Shown here: in pieces, positions 43,718 through 53,435 of the stretch
Numbering within the stretch: position 1 is the stretch's first letter
Layout: each line of letters begins with the position of its first letter
From: JBCCTX01 sp964652565
GTDB taxonomy: Bacteria; Bacteroidota; Bacteroidia; J057
Assembly (NCBI GenBank): GCA_964652565.1
Contig: CAZZEC010000001.1
Location: forward strand, 1 to 64,000
Direction of reading: 5' to 3'
DNA: 64,000 nucleotides
The notes under the pieces: model-generated
The model's input: only the letters and a program-made list of their open reading frames with translations
What the model was told of the DNA's origin: nothing
Databases searched by the model: none
Position numbers and translations under genes: made by a program

Positions 43718-46100
43718 GATTCAACCTGTAAGTCAATGTAAGATTAATTTGTCTTCTGCGAAATTGACTTTCACGATCTGAGAAAAATGTCTCTCCTTCT
43801 ATGGTTTGACGCGAGATACGACTCTGAAAGATGTCCATGATGTTTAACGTAATATTCCCTTTGCTGTCCCATAGGTCTTTCTCTATGGCAAAATCAAAGA
43901 AATAAATGGCCTTTCTTTTGCCTTGTGGCGTAATTTCCGGGGCATCATAATTGGCACGCAACTGAATATCGATTTGATTGGGGAGGGTAAAACGCGATGT
44001 CTGTCTGGCAAACCATGTGTACGTATCACTTTCAAAGGTATCGTCTAAATTCGTTCCATCAGTGATAGCGCGAAAAAAATTGACATTTGCGTCAAGTTTC
44101 CACCAATCGTATAATTTATAGCTAAATACAAGATCAGCACCAAAAGAATTCTGCTTGTTGAGATTTTCTGGAAGTCGCGTAGAAAATCCTCTGTCATCAA
44201 TTCTGATGATACTTTGAATGGTACCCTGTGACCTACGATAGTAAAGGGCTGAAGATATAGAACCCTTGTCAAAATACTTAAGGTGGCCTATTTCAAAGGC
44301 ATGCGTATATTCTGGGTCGAGGTCGGGATTTCCACTAAAAAAATTTCTTCCATCTGCCAGTGTAACAAAGGGACTTAATTCACGGTATACAGGTCTTCGA
44401 ATACGACGACTATAGCTCAATTGAATGTCATTTCCGCCTGATAAATGATAGGATATATGCGCACTTGGAAATAAGTTGGTATAATTTCGCGGATTTTCTT
44501 CATTCGTTTCCTCTAGTTCTGTCTTAATATCAGTTACTTCCACTCTAAGTCCAGCCTGATAAGACAATTTCTTACCTTCATTACCAATAATACCATACAT
44601 CGCATGGATATTTTCTGTGTACACAAACACATTGTCAAATTCTTCTATAGGTACAAACTCACCATTGGCATTTTGCTCCGTAGCAAGAAAGTCATTGGTC
44701 ATATCGCGGAAACTACTCCTTAGACCTGCTTCGAACTTTCCCTTTTCGCCAAATGGTTGTATATAATCAAACTGAGCGAGGTATTGATTTTCATATTCAT
44801 CATTGATCGAATTTTGCCTTGTGATTGTTCCTTCACTTTCGGATTGACCTGGGAAAAAAGTAACCTCCGTAAATTTTTGATCTGATTCCTCCCAGTAGTT
44901 GAGGTGCCTGATATCGGCGGTGAATTCATGACCTTCACGATCAAAGAGTTTTTTATAACTCAGAACGTATTCTGAGTAAGGTTCTTTTTCTTGTTCATCT
45001 TGATTTCGCAAACTCGTAGAAATCAAATTATTGGTGTTAAACAGATAGTCTTCATAACGAATATCCGTAATACGATCTCCATCAGTTCTTTGGAAGCGGT
45101 AAGATGCAGTTAATATATTCTTTTCATTGAAGTAATAATCAAGCCCTCCCTGTATATTGTTGTTGAGCCCTTCGCGTTGTCCATCTCCACTTTGGAGTTG
45201 TACAAGGGTAGTATCATTGACGTAAATCTCCTGGTAGAGAGATCTCACATTGGGTTCAATACGGTAATTGATCCCATAATTGATGAAAAAATTCAGCTTT
45301 CGGACACGATAATTGAGATTAGCAGCTATTCCATAGTTTGCAGGTTGACCCGTCGTTACTTCAAATGATCCATTAATACCCTGTTTGCGTTCCTTTTTCA
45401 AGACGATATTGATAACACCTGCACTTCCTTCTGCTTCATACCTGGCAGAAGGGTTCGTGATAACTTCAATGGCTTCAATAAGTCCTCCTTGTAATTGTTG
45501 AAGTCCTGCTCCACGGGTAAGTCCAGAAGGCCTGCCATCAATCAACACCCTTACATCTGCACTTCCACGAAGTTTGATAGTACCTGTTGGGTCGACGGTA
45601 ACAGATGGAATATTGCTCAGTATTTCTACCGCCGTGGCACCCGCATTGGAGAGATCTTGTCCTACATTGAAGATCTGCTTGTCCAATGACATGACCATTA
45701 AACTTTTTTCGCCTTGTATTTCTACTTCATCCAGTGTTGTCATCGTTGGGGTTAACACAATATTTGGAATACTAACTTCCATAGTGTTGGATTGGATGAT
45801 TACAGGATCTGAGAAGAAGGGAGAGAAACCGAGAGAAGTGACTTTTATGAGGTATTCTCCTTCCGTAGCAGAAAGGGAAAATCTACCTTCTTCGTCTGAC
45901 AACACCCCATCAATAGTTGTCGAGTCCAATACATTCAAGAGTGCTACGCTTGCAAAAGCGATAGGTTGCTTTGTTTCTTCAGATAAGATGGTTCCCATTA
46001 TATTTGTTTGCGCAAATACGGAAGATGAGGAAAAAATAAACCACAGGATAGTAAAGAGTCTCGCACTCATGCTGAAAGAGGTTATAGTGTTGTGGATCAA
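43713..46100 (-). CDS. TonB-dependent receptor, outer-membrane-beta-barrel family
   Basis: This is an outer-membrane receptor of the type with an N-terminal carboxypeptidase-regulatory domain and a long barrel, common in Bacteroidota. A signal peptide ends about residue 30 (VFAQ). The regulatory domain (about 33-115) has NIMGTILSEETKQPIAFASV. The plug (about 125-235) contains DKQIFNVGQDLSNAGATAVEIL, the VRVLIDGRPSG motif and EVITNPSARYEAEGSAGVINIVLKK. The barrel fills the remainder and ends with an aromatic-alternating final strand (QINLTLTYRLNQ). The 795-residue length is usual. It lacks the SusC signature and has no SusD partner. The ligand is unknown; siderophore or peptide uptake are both possible. 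Confidence 0.92.
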   Translation of the reverse strand: MIHNTITSFSMSARLFTILWFIFSSSSVFAQTNIMGTILSEETKQPIAFASVALLNVLDSTTIDGVLSDEEGRFSLSATEGEYLIKVTSLGFSPFFSDPVIIQSNTMEVSIPNIVLTPTMTTLDEVEIQGEKSLMVMSLDKQIFNVGQDLSNAGATAVEILSNIPSVTVDPTGTIKLRGSADVRVLIDGRPSGLTRGAGLQQLQGGLIEAIEVITNPSARYEAEGSAGVINIVLKKERKQGINGSFEVTTGQPANYGIAANLNYRVRKLNFFINYGINYRIEPNVRSLYQEIYVNDTTLVQLQSGDGQREGLNNNIQGGLDYYFNEKNILTASYRFQRTDGDRITDIRYEDYLFNTNNLISTSLRNQDEQEKEPYSEYVLSYKKLFDREGHEFTADIRHLNYWEESDQKFTEVTFFPGQSESEGTITRQNSINDEYENQYLAQFDYIQPFGEKGKFEAGLRSSFRDMTNDFLATEQNANGEFVPIEEFDNVFVYTENIHAMYGIIGNEGKKLSYQAGLRVEVTDIKTELEETNEENPRNYTNLFPSAHISYHLSGGNDIQLSYSRRIRRPVYRELSPFVTLADGRNFFSGNPDLDPEYTHAFEIGHLKYFDKGSISSALYYRRSQGTIQSIIRIDDRGFSTRLPENLNKQNSFGADLVFSYKLYDWWKLDANVNFFRAITDGTNLDDTFESDTYTWFARQTSRFTLPNQIDIQLRANYDAPEITPQGKRKAIYFFDFAIEKDLWDSKGNITLNIMDIFQSRISRQTIEGETFFSDRESQFRRRQINLTLTYRLNQ

Positions 46101-46726
46101 GAATTACCACAAATATAGCAGCAATTTTGATGGAATGTTGAGCGAGAAGATTTCTGCCTCAAAAACCTTAATAGCCCATCCTGAGCTTTATGCTAAACAT
46201 AGACATGAGAAAAGGTATAAGCCCCATACTTTTGCATCAACATTAATTAGCAACTAACAATGAATGTAATTTTTGGGAATATTCGGAAGCCTGTCTCAAT
46301 GTTTCTTTATCGTATAGCGACATCAAGTGTTCTGGTTCATAAAAGTCGATATTATCAGAAAGATCTTCAGGAAGATTAAATGAAATAGATTTTGAGATAA
46401 AAGGTGAAATAAGGAAAAAGAGGATAAGTTGAAAATAAGACATAAGAATCATGTTAAGCATAATTGGACATTTGGAATGACAGCAAAATGAAATGAAAAA
46501 CTATCATTTTTATACCCTATATCCTGTATAAAGAGAAATACCTGTTAATAGGTAATTCTGATAAATAATATGGATTTCGGACTATAGTATTTAACCAAAG
46601 TCGATAATGCTACTTGTAAAATTGAATGGGATTAATGAATTTTTATTTTCACAAAATGGCATTAGGGTAGTATATTTCGGCAATTCGTCTTAAAATTCCT
46701 TCCACAACCAATAAATATAAAATTCA
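46101..46726. other. Divergent intergenic region with a possible tiny gene
   Basis: This 626-nt gap separates the TonB receptor and the hydrolase gene, which point away from each other, so it should hold both promoters. A TATATTTC element at 46671-46678 is close to the Bacteroidota -7 consensus and suitably placed for the hydrolase gene. No clear receptor promoter was recognised. A 72-codon minus-strand frame at 46243-46461 is listed separately. Confidence 0.45.
46243..46461 (-). CDS. Possible small secreted protein (72 residues)
   Basis: The frame has a hydrophobic N-terminus resembling a signal peptide (about 1-28), then a short acidic region (NLPEDLSDNIDFYEP) and an amphipathic helix-like tail. 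It lies alone between the TonB receptor and the hydrolase, on the receptor's strand, 142 bp upstream of its start. No homology is recognised. It may equally be a random frame in AT-rich intergenic sequence. Confidence 0.3.
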   Translation of the reverse strand: MLNMILMSYFQLILFFLISPFISKSISFNLPEDLSDNIDFYEPEHLMSLYDKETLRQASEYSQKLHSLLVAN

Positions 46727-48253
46727 ATGAACGACCCAATTACCCTTACAGGATCCATGAATCCCGTCAATATTCACGAGGATGGGATCACTCTGTTAGC
46801 ACCTGATCTTAAAGGAAGAATTAGTGAGGTGAATACGCCCAATACGAGAGATTTGAGATCTATTACGCAAGATGAAGGAACATTTGAAACGCTAATTACA
46901 GAAGCTGCTCAAGAACAAGAGTTAGAGGTGAGCTACGAATTTTATTTGGAGGTCGAAGAAGATGGAGCGTTACAGATATCTGAAACGCGGAAAGGTACGT
47001 TCCTTCCCTTAACAGCGAATGGAGAGGATGCTATCATGATGAATTTTCTCACCATATCCGAAAAGAAGCCCATTGCTATTCTTCATCAAGATGAAGCGGG
47101 GATCTTGCAATGGATTTTTCCTCAGGAAACCGTTACGTCGGAGTCTCAAGAGGTAGTATTCCATATACCTAGAAAAAGCTCGGAACCCGAAAGAGATGAG
47201 GAATTACCGGGCTTGGAAACCAGGTCTTTGAGAAGAGGGCTGTTTGGAAGGATTATCAGGGTAATAACGGGAGTTGCCACTAAGATATTTACTCCGATTG
47301 TACGAGGGGCAGTTACGCTTTGGGAACAGAACAGACGTCCCTATGGAATATCCCTAATCAGGGGAAACGTCATTGAACCCAATTTTTCTCAGTGGAACCT
47401 GTTAAAACCTACAGAAGAGAACCCATCGAATAAAACTTTACTGTTTATCCATGGTACCTTCGTAACTGTTTCCGGATCTTTTCAACCCTTATTGGATAGT
47501 TCGGTCATGCCTTCCATCAGTACAAACTATGGCAATCAGGTTTTGGGATTTGAACATCCCACGCTACATCAATCGCCTTCAGATAATGTCAATGAATTCC
47601 TCATGAGGCTTCCCAGCGATAGAGAATTTAATTTTGATATTGTCACAGGGAGTAGGGGAGGGCTTGTTGCCAGAGAGCTGATTCGAAGAGTAGCTTCAAA
47701 TGATACGTTAGGTAGAAATATCAACATTGATAAGACGATACTTGTTGCGTGTTGTAATCTTGGAACGCCATTAGCCGACGATGAGCACATTATCTCTTTT
47801 CTAAACAGATATACTTTATTGGCATCATTGCTACCATTGGGAACGGTAGGTGCAATTATCAATGCAGTCTTTGCAGTAATCAAGGTGTTGGCAGGAGCTG
47901 CATTAAGAGGTTTGCCTGGTTTGGTAGATCAGCGCCCCTTTGAACGAAACACTTTCTTGCCTTCTATCAATACTCAACTAGAGCACCCCATTAGGTTTTT
48001 TGGAGTAGGAGCAAATTACAATCCACAAAAATTTAATATTGGTAGGTACTTACTTAACAGGACTGTAGATCTAATTTTTGACAAAGCAGAAAATGATGTC
48101 GTCGTACCCACAAAAGGTTGCTACCATGCTGATAATACTTTTTCGTTTCCTATAGAGCATAAAATATTTGATGAGAGCTTTGACATATTTCATCTCAATT
48201 ATTTCCGTTCTCAGGAAGTACAGCAAATGATTCAACAATGGCTGGTGAGGTAG
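46727..48253 (+). CDS. Lipase-like alpha/beta hydrolase (DUF7379-like)
   Basis: The 508-residue protein has no signal peptide. The first 190 residues contain a beta-rich domain of unknown family, followed by an arginine-rich helical segment (about 165-205, RSLRRGLFGRIIRVITG). The alpha/beta hydrolase domain (about 235-508) shows LLFIHGTF for the oxyanion loop, then VLGFEHPTLHQSP and DIVTGSRGGLVARELIRR, with S309 as the probable nucleophile. An NDVVVPTKGCYH segment and a late FHLNYF histidine could complete a triad. The group resembles PGAP1-like and DUF7379 hydrolases often found with effector or caspase-like modules. No such partner is adjacent here. The substrate is unknown. Confidence 0.7.
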   Translation: MNDPITLTGSMNPVNIHEDGITLLAPDLKGRISEVNTPNTRDLRSITQDEGTFETLITEAAQEQELEVSYEFYLEVEEDGALQISETRKGTFLPLTANGEDAIMMNFLTISEKKPIAILHQDEAGILQWIFPQETVTSESQEVVFHIPRKSSEPERDEELPGLETRSLRRGLFGRIIRVITGVATKIFTPIVRGAVTLWEQNRRPYGISLIRGNVIEPNFSQWNLLKPTEENPSNKTLLFIHGTFVTVSGSFQPLLDSSVMPSISTNYGNQVLGFEHPTLHQSPSDNVNEFLMRLPSDREFNFDIVTGSRGGLVARELIRRVASNDTLGRNINIDKTILVACCNLGTPLADDEHIISFLNRYTLLASLLPLGTVGAIINAVFAVIKVLAGAALRGLPGLVDQRPFERNTFLPSINTQLEHPIRFFGVGANYNPQKFNIGRYLLNRTVDLIFDKAENDVVVPTKGCYHADNTFSFPIEHKIFDESFDIFHLNYFRSQEVQQMIQQWLVR

Positions 48254-48312
48254 GGGATTGAGGGATTGTTATATTGTTATGACGGGGTAAAAAGCCTCTA
48301 AATGCCATTAAA

Positions 48313-48352
48313 AAAAGCGGAGGAGGCACCCCTAATAGAACCCCCTCCTTCT
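48313..48352 (+). terminator. Weak hairpin after the lipase-like gene
   Basis: A GC-rich arm around GGAGGAGGC can pair with CCCCCTCC across a 13-nt A-rich loop, with one mismatch in the stem. It lies about 60 bp after the stop codon at 48253, where a terminator would be expected. No strong T-run follows, so confidence is low. Confidence 0.3.
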
Positions 48353-48479
48353 TGCGACCCGAAAGACTGGACTTTTTATCTTTTTATATTGTGTTTGTTT
48401 TTTTAGACTGAATGTGTAAGTCCCTTGCTACAATTCAATATCAATTCATGTATTACTGTGAAGAATAATTTTGTACAAT

Positions 48480-49064
48480 CTAAAATCTGATTCTTAATCC
48501 TACATTTCCATGAAAGAGATTATTTCTTGGGCTATTGTCTACATTTTCAAATACATCGCTGAGTCCAAAAGTGTAGCCAAGGTCAATAAAAAAGATAGAA
48601 ATATCTACACCGGTTCCTATGTGACCGGCCCATAATACATCATTGAAGTCATCTTCATCAAACGAGAGGTTACTATCAAAATCTTTTCCAATAAAAAAAG
48701 ATGCTTCAGGACCTGCATAGATTCTGATATTTATCTCCTCAGAAGGATCGAGTAATCTATATCCAATTAACGCAGGTATTCGAATGCGATTAAGTGTCAT
48801 GTCAGTCTCAATATCTGCAATTGGGTCAATCGGTGTAACTTCATTTTTTACTACTTCAAAAGAAACCCCTGGTTGGATATACACTTTTCCTCCCAATAAA
48901 AAATCCACGCCAAATTCGTATCCTGTCTGACTACTGAACTCGAAATCTTCAAGATCTTCAGACAGATTAGAACTGATAATACCTGCCTTAAGACGTAATT
49001 CTGATTGTGCAGGTGACTTAATCACTACACATACCACGGCGATAAGAATGAATAATTTGTTCAT
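48480..49064 (-). CDS. Small outer-membrane beta-barrel protein (PorT/OmpA-like fold)
   Basis: This 194-residue exported protein has a signal peptide ending about residue 19 (SPAQ). Its alternating beta-strands end in a characteristic hydrophobic-polar C-terminal strand (HGNVGLRIRF). GYEFGVDFLLGG, YIQPGVSFEVV, ALIGYRLL and IDLGYTFGLSDVF are strand-turn patterns of the Bacteroidota outer-membrane beta-barrel domain family (eight-strand barrels). Function is not predictable; such proteins range from structural porin-like to T9SS accessory. It is an isolated gene with long gaps on both sides. Confidence 0.8.
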   Translation of the reverse strand: MNKLFILIAVVCVVIKSPAQSELRLKAGIISSNLSEDLEDFEFSSQTGYEFGVDFLLGGKVYIQPGVSFEVVKNEVTPIDPIADIETDMTLNRIRIPALIGYRLLDPSEEINIRIYAGPEASFFIGKDFDSNLSFDEDDFNDVLWAGHIGTGVDISIFFIDLGYTFGLSDVFENVDNSPRNNLFHGNVGLRIRF

Positions 49065-49708
49065 AAGTGCAATATTAAGTCATTATAAGTAATCACCTTT
49101 TACACGTAAATGATATCTGGTTAAAAATTATGTTAATAATATTTACGTAATGATCATAGTATTCTAATATCTATACGAATTTGTAGATTAAGGTTACATT
49201 GTAATAGGTGTATTTTCTTTATAATTAGATAATGATAATTAAATAATCGTTATTGTTAAATAAGTTTGCAAATATTTATATTTGTTTTAACTTTAGGAAG
49301 TAATTTAATCATCAGGAGATGGTTATGTTTCTACTGTAGTGCTGTCTATTTGGTATTGTTACTCCTTCAGTTGTAAGGAGTAACAACTTTACAAAAGACT
49401 CGGTTAAGAGTTATACTTTTTTGATGAATAGAAACTAAATATTTAAGACAAATATTATTTCAGTACAATTGATAAATTTTCCCGTAATTACTCCATTCAA
49501 TCGAGAGGAAGTCTTGTAAGCTGGCTTCCTCTCACTTATACATTCACCCAATTATATTCAATTATTATATGACGGAAAGACGTTAAAATAGCGTGTTTAT
49601 ATGTGGTATGAGGTAAGCAAGTACCATATAGGAACCCATACACCAACCTGTGGATGATGCGTTACCCCGAAGGAGTTTCATGTTACTTACTTAAGTTGAG
49701 AATGTGTA
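49065..49708. other. Long intergenic region with two hairpins
   Basis: No gene is visible in these 644 nt. TTGTTACTCCTT (49356-49367) pairs perfectly with AAGGAGTAACAA (49375-49386) around a 7-nt loop. GAGAGGAAG (49503-49511) pairs with CTTCCTCTC (49525-49533). Neither is followed by a convincing T-run. The second resembles the terminator at 16812-16838 in its GAGGAAG arm. The segment near 49661-49683 (TTACCCCGAAGGAGTTT) faintly recalls one hairpin of the 121-220 repeat but is not a clear copy. Confidence 0.45.
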
Positions 49709-50467
49709 TTACGTTGAAGCTAGACCTAAGTCTATACTAAATTCTGATCCAGTTATTGATCTTGCCTTTTCAGAACTTAAAAACACCGTTAAATCTGCCA
49801 CTTCTTCAGGTTTGATTAATTCATTTATTGCTGTATTCCCTAAAATCATATGTTCTATAACCTGTTTATTACTCATGCCATTATTATTAGCCAATGATAA
49901 AACTTTCTCCTCAATTGAGGGTGTTTTTACATAAGCAGGACAAATTGCATTTACAGTTATGCCATATTTTCCACTTTCAAGTGCTGCACTACGTGTAAAT
50001 CCTATTAAACCGTGTTTTGCTGAAGTATATGCGCTGTTCAGTGGTGAAGCAATCAACCCTAGTACAGAGGCTATGTTAATAATTCTCCCCCAACCTCTTT
50101 CCTTCATATTAGGAAGTGCATGTTTTGTTAGTAGGAAAGGAGCTGTCAGCATTAAGGATACCATTTGTTCCCACTTATCAAGTGGAAAATTTTCAATTTC
50201 CTCTTTATAATGCATTTCTGCATTATTTATCAGTATGTCAATACCCTTAAATTTTCTTATGGTTTGTTCTATGACCAATTTACAATCATTGGGATTAGTC
50301 AAATCTGCATGAATAAAATAGCCATCTACCTGACTTGCAATATCATTTCCTCGTTCCTTATCAATATCTATCAATATAATCTGTTTGTTGAAGGCATACA
50401 TAGCTCTACATATCGCCTCTCCAATACTACTTGTACCTCCTGTGATAACTGCTACCTTCTTTCTCAT
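49709..50467 (-). CDS. Short-chain dehydrogenase (3-hydroxybutyrate dehydrogenase-like)
   Basis: This is an NAD(P)-dependent oxidoreductase of the classical SDR family. The cofactor loop is TGGTSSIGEAI (about 9-19), with the acidic residue after beta-2 (LIDID, about 33-37) suggesting NAD preference. INNAEMH carries the NNAG-like motif with E in place of G. The catalytic residues are S in NIASVL, then Y-T-S-A-K (about 152-156). The C-terminal SITGSEFSIDLG matches the family. At 252 residues it resembles 3-hydroxybutyrate dehydrogenase, but the substrate cannot be assigned firmly. It lies 13 bp downstream of an AraC regulator on the same strand, which suggests regulator-plus-target organisation. 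Confidence 0.85.
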   Translation of the reverse strand: MRKKVAVITGGTSSIGEAICRAMYAFNKQIILIDIDKERGNDIASQVDGYFIHADLTNPNDCKLVIEQTIRKFKGIDILINNAEMHYKEEIENFPLDKWEQMVSLMLTAPFLLTKHALPNMKERGWGRIINIASVLGLIASPLNSAYTSAKHGLIGFTRSAALESGKYGITVNAICPAYVKTPSIEEKVLSLANNNGMSNKQVIEHMILGNTAINELIKPEEVADLTVFLSSEKARSITGSEFSIDLGLAST

Positions 50468-50480
50468 AGTAAAATTTTAA

Positions 50481-51503
50481 TTATATAGCGATTCTTTTTA
50501 TTGAATCTGAAAAAGCACTGGGTAAGACACCATATTTTTGTTTAAACATTCTACTAAAATGACTTCGGTTTTGGTATCCAATTTCCTCTGCTACCTGACC
50601 AATGCTCATTTTCCCTTCAATAATTAGTTCTTTAGCCATTTCCATACGACTGTTAATGACAAAATGCTTGATGGTAATACCATATACCTTTCGGAATCCT
50701 GTTTTAAGCTTAGTTACATTTAGCCCTATTTCCTTTGCCAGATCGGTGATACTGGGAGAATCTTTCAAATTATTTTCCAAGATCGATTTTGCTGTTTGAA
50801 TTTGTTGCAAATCATATTCTGACAGCTTTACTTTTCTTTTTCCTGCCTCAAGTTCAAATTTATACTGACTCACCATCATATAAAATAGCTCAAAAGCTTT
50901 TGACTCCAGAAATGATCGCCTTAAGAGGCCATCCAAACTCTTAGACTTGATTTCATTTATTTCCTTGGTGATTTCTAAATTCAAATCAAACATGTGCATG
51001 AGTGGTCTATCCAATTCTGGGTTTTCCAGAATATTTTTTAGGTTTGTAGGTAAGCCCTCAGTTTCACAATCTACATGTTCGAAGAAAGCAGATCTATCAA
51101 TTACTAAATAGCACAGATTGAGATGTTGATCAGGAGGAATTTGGATCGTTTCTTGAAAGGTTTCTGAACTACAAGAAATTGACCCTTTCATAGTTCGTAA
51201 TTCAAAATCCTGCTCAAATGCTTGCAAGTTGTGTAGCATGTTTCCCTTTAAACAAAAGAAGAATTGAAGAGGATGATATTCATCACTCAGAAAATTGATG
51301 GTTAATTCATCTCGTATAAAGCAATCTAAATAAAATAGTCCCAATCCTCCATTAAAATTAATTGCGTGTAGCACTCCTTCCTTCTCAGCGTTCGGTATCA
51401 TTGCAGTAAATTCCCCTGAGTCTTGGGTATATATTAAATCAAACTTTGTTGCAATTTCTCTTGCTATTTTGGAAGTGTTGGCTTCTACAGCAATATATCC
51501 CAT
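50481..51503 (-). CDS. AraC-family transcriptional regulator
   Basis: This regulator has an N-terminal ligand/dimerisation region (about 1-230) of no recognised class. The C-terminal double helix-turn-helix domain (about 240-340) has the first helix-turn-helix near DLAKEIGLNVTKLKTGFRKVYG and the family signature in GQVAEEIGYQNRSHFSRMFKQKYG. The 340-residue length is typical for the group with a cupin-free N-terminus. It precedes a short-chain dehydrogenase with a 13-bp gap and probably controls it. An inverted repeat GTATATA (51546-51552) with TATATAC (51562-51568) lies about 45 bp upstream of its start and is a candidate operator. Confidence 0.88.
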   Translation of the reverse strand: MGYIAVEANTSKIAREIATKFDLIYTQDSGEFTAMIPNAEKEGVLHAINFNGGLGLFYLDCFIRDELTINFLSDEYHPLQFFFCLKGNMLHNLQAFEQDFELRTMKGSISCSSETFQETIQIPPDQHLNLCYLVIDRSAFFEHVDCETEGLPTNLKNILENPELDRPLMHMFDLNLEITKEINEIKSKSLDGLLRRSFLESKAFELFYMMVSQYKFELEAGKRKVKLSEYDLQQIQTAKSILENNLKDSPSITDLAKEIGLNVTKLKTGFRKVYGITIKHFVINSRMEMAKELIIEGKMSIGQVAEEIGYQNRSHFSRMFKQKYGVLPSAFSDSIKRIAI

Positions 51504-51770
51504 GTGAAATTTTTGTCTAGTTTAGTAATCAAAGTGGAATGAAATGTATATATTGTTTACATATATACTGAAATACGTGTAAAAATCGTAAAAGTTTTAT
51601 GCAAATTTTCTTGAGTATTATTCTTGTAAGAAGTTATGTAATACAAAATGGTGTAGTCTTGTACTGGAATATATATGTAATGTTTGAAAAAAGGAGTATA
51701 TGCTAAATGATATAGTCAATACATTCGTGATTACGTGTTGTGTCTATTTCAAAAAATAGGGATTAAAAAA

Positions 51771-53279
51771 TTATTCCAATCGCTTCAGTGCGAGTTTGCA
51801 TTGATTTTCCAGGCTAGGCTGATAAAAATAGTCGTCATAGGATAGGGCCTTATTAAAGTAATTGTAGGCTAGGGTACGTTTGTTATGCTCTGAGGCGAGT
51901 TGAGCAATGTAATAGCAAGAGTATGCTTGTAGCCATCGGGTGGTGTTGTTGTCAGGTTGGGAGATACATTTATTATAGTGTTCTTCAGCTAGTGAGGTTT
52001 CACCTGTAGAGTGATAGATCCTTCCCAATAAATAGTGTAAATAGGTAAGTTCTTCCTTGTCCAGGGTGTTGTATATGTTTTGAAGATGATCTAATAGTGT
52101 TAATGCCTTTTGATAGTAGCCTCCATCATAGGCATTTCTAGCGCGGAATAAATTTTTAGTATTATCTGAAGGTTCATTATTTACAAAAGTTTGAGACATG
52201 TGGAACGCATACTGATCCTCTTCTAAATCAGAAGCAGATAAATGAAGTAGATTTTCCAGATAGCTTTTGCCTTTTGGATAGTTGTTTGAAAGTATATAAG
52301 ACATACCCATTCGAAACATTGCATCTGTTCTAAATAAGTCTCCCTTATGATTAGATAGGAAGCGTTTCAGATATTTTTGTGTTTGTTGATAATTGGCTTG
52401 ATAATAATAAGCTTTACCATAGTAGAAGTCCCACATGGGGATGAACTGAACCCTGGGATTGTAAAAATATCTATCTCTTTTGCTGAGTAATTTATACGCT
52501 TTTTCATTTTGCTTTAGACTCATATACCCAGCAATCAGGCAGTAATCTAACACTATACTTGGTGGTGACTGAGCAATCTGTTGTTCTAAATCGAGAATTG
52601 CTTTATTTGGTTGATTTTCCAGATTTTTAGTTGCATAATAATATAGTAAAATCGCTTCTAGTCGTAGCAAAGGACTTTGTTGAGATGCAATGTTTAACTG
52701 CTTGATTCCCAAATTGACATCTCCTGTAAAGCCCAACGTACGGGTGATCCATTTGTATTTTTTGGGTACAGCACCAAACAGGACATTGAGCAGTCCTCGT
52801 AACTTCTGGTTTTCAATATTATTTGGGAAATCTTTGGCATGATTCCGTATATGATTCTTACTCAGCCTAATATACCATATTGATGTAAGATAATCTTTTT
52901 GCATAAACTCCCATATTCCCCGTTTTCCATATACTTCTGCAAGCATGACTTCTTTTAATGGATCTTCATCAGATAACTCTTTAATAGCAGAGATGGCATC
53001 TTCCCATTTGCTTTCCATATTGTCCAGTGAAGCTTCGGACTGAGAACTTAGGAACCTGTAAAACTCTTGATGAAAGATATAGAATTGGCGTGTTGCATGG
53101 TTGGGAATTGAGGGCAGCGTTGTGTCCAAACTATTGAGATGGAATGAAAGGAACTGCTCTTCTATTTGCGTAATAAGCTCATTGTCAATAGCAATTGATG
53201 TTTGTGAAAAGCATAGTTCACTGTGGGGAGGATAGAACAGGAACAGATTTATGAATATATATTTTTGAACTATCGACAC
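51771..53279 (-). CDS. Secreted tetratricopeptide-repeat protein
   Basis: This 502-residue protein has an N-terminal hydrophobic segment ending CFSQ at about 26, probably a signal peptide. Several TPR-like helical pairs follow, for example GVNLGIKQLNIAS, WDFYYGKAYYYQANYQQTQKYLKRFL, FRMGMSYILSNNYPKGKSYLENLL and HYLLGRIYHSTGETSLAEEHYNKCI (about 170-490). Such TPR proteins are frequent conserved hypotheticals in Bacteroidota, acting as scaffolds in the periplasm. It is an isolated minus-strand gene between the AraC regulator and the infB operon. No partner can be assigned. Confidence 0.75.
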   Translation of the reverse strand: MSIVQKYIFINLFLFYPPHSELCFSQTSIAIDNELITQIEEQFLSFHLNSLDTTLPSIPNHATRQFYIFHQEFYRFLSSQSEASLDNMESKWEDAISAIKELSDEDPLKEVMLAEVYGKRGIWEFMQKDYLTSIWYIRLSKNHIRNHAKDFPNNIENQKLRGLLNVLFGAVPKKYKWITRTLGFTGDVNLGIKQLNIASQQSPLLRLEAILLYYYATKNLENQPNKAILDLEQQIAQSPPSIVLDYCLIAGYMSLKQNEKAYKLLSKRDRYFYNPRVQFIPMWDFYYGKAYYYQANYQQTQKYLKRFLSNHKGDLFRTDAMFRMGMSYILSNNYPKGKSYLENLLHLSASDLEEDQYAFHMSQTFVNNEPSDNTKNLFRARNAYDGGYYQKALTLLDHLQNIYNTLDKEELTYLHYLLGRIYHSTGETSLAEEHYNKCISQPDNNTTRWLQAYSCYYIAQLASEHNKRTLAYNYFNKALSYDDYFYQPSLENQCKLALKRLE

Positions 53280-53435
53280 ATGTATCCTTATTAAATAATA
53301 TCTTACTAGTAAGATACGACTTAAACATTAATAAATTTTTGAGGAAGTGATGTTGGCTGGATGACATCGAGCCGAAAACTGCTACATTGAGACAATGATG
53401 ATAAGATCAGGGTCATGATGCAAACTACTTAAAGC

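Noticed and set aside
45574..46257. 227-codon plus-strand frame opposite the TonB receptor start
   Set aside because: Most of it is the antisense image of the receptor's regulatory and plug domains; the receptor motifs on the other strand are unambiguous.
49661..49683. Possible degenerate copy of the 121-220 palindrome
   Set aside because: Only the CCGAAGGAGTTT core is shared; the flanking outer stem is missing, so the similarity may be chance.
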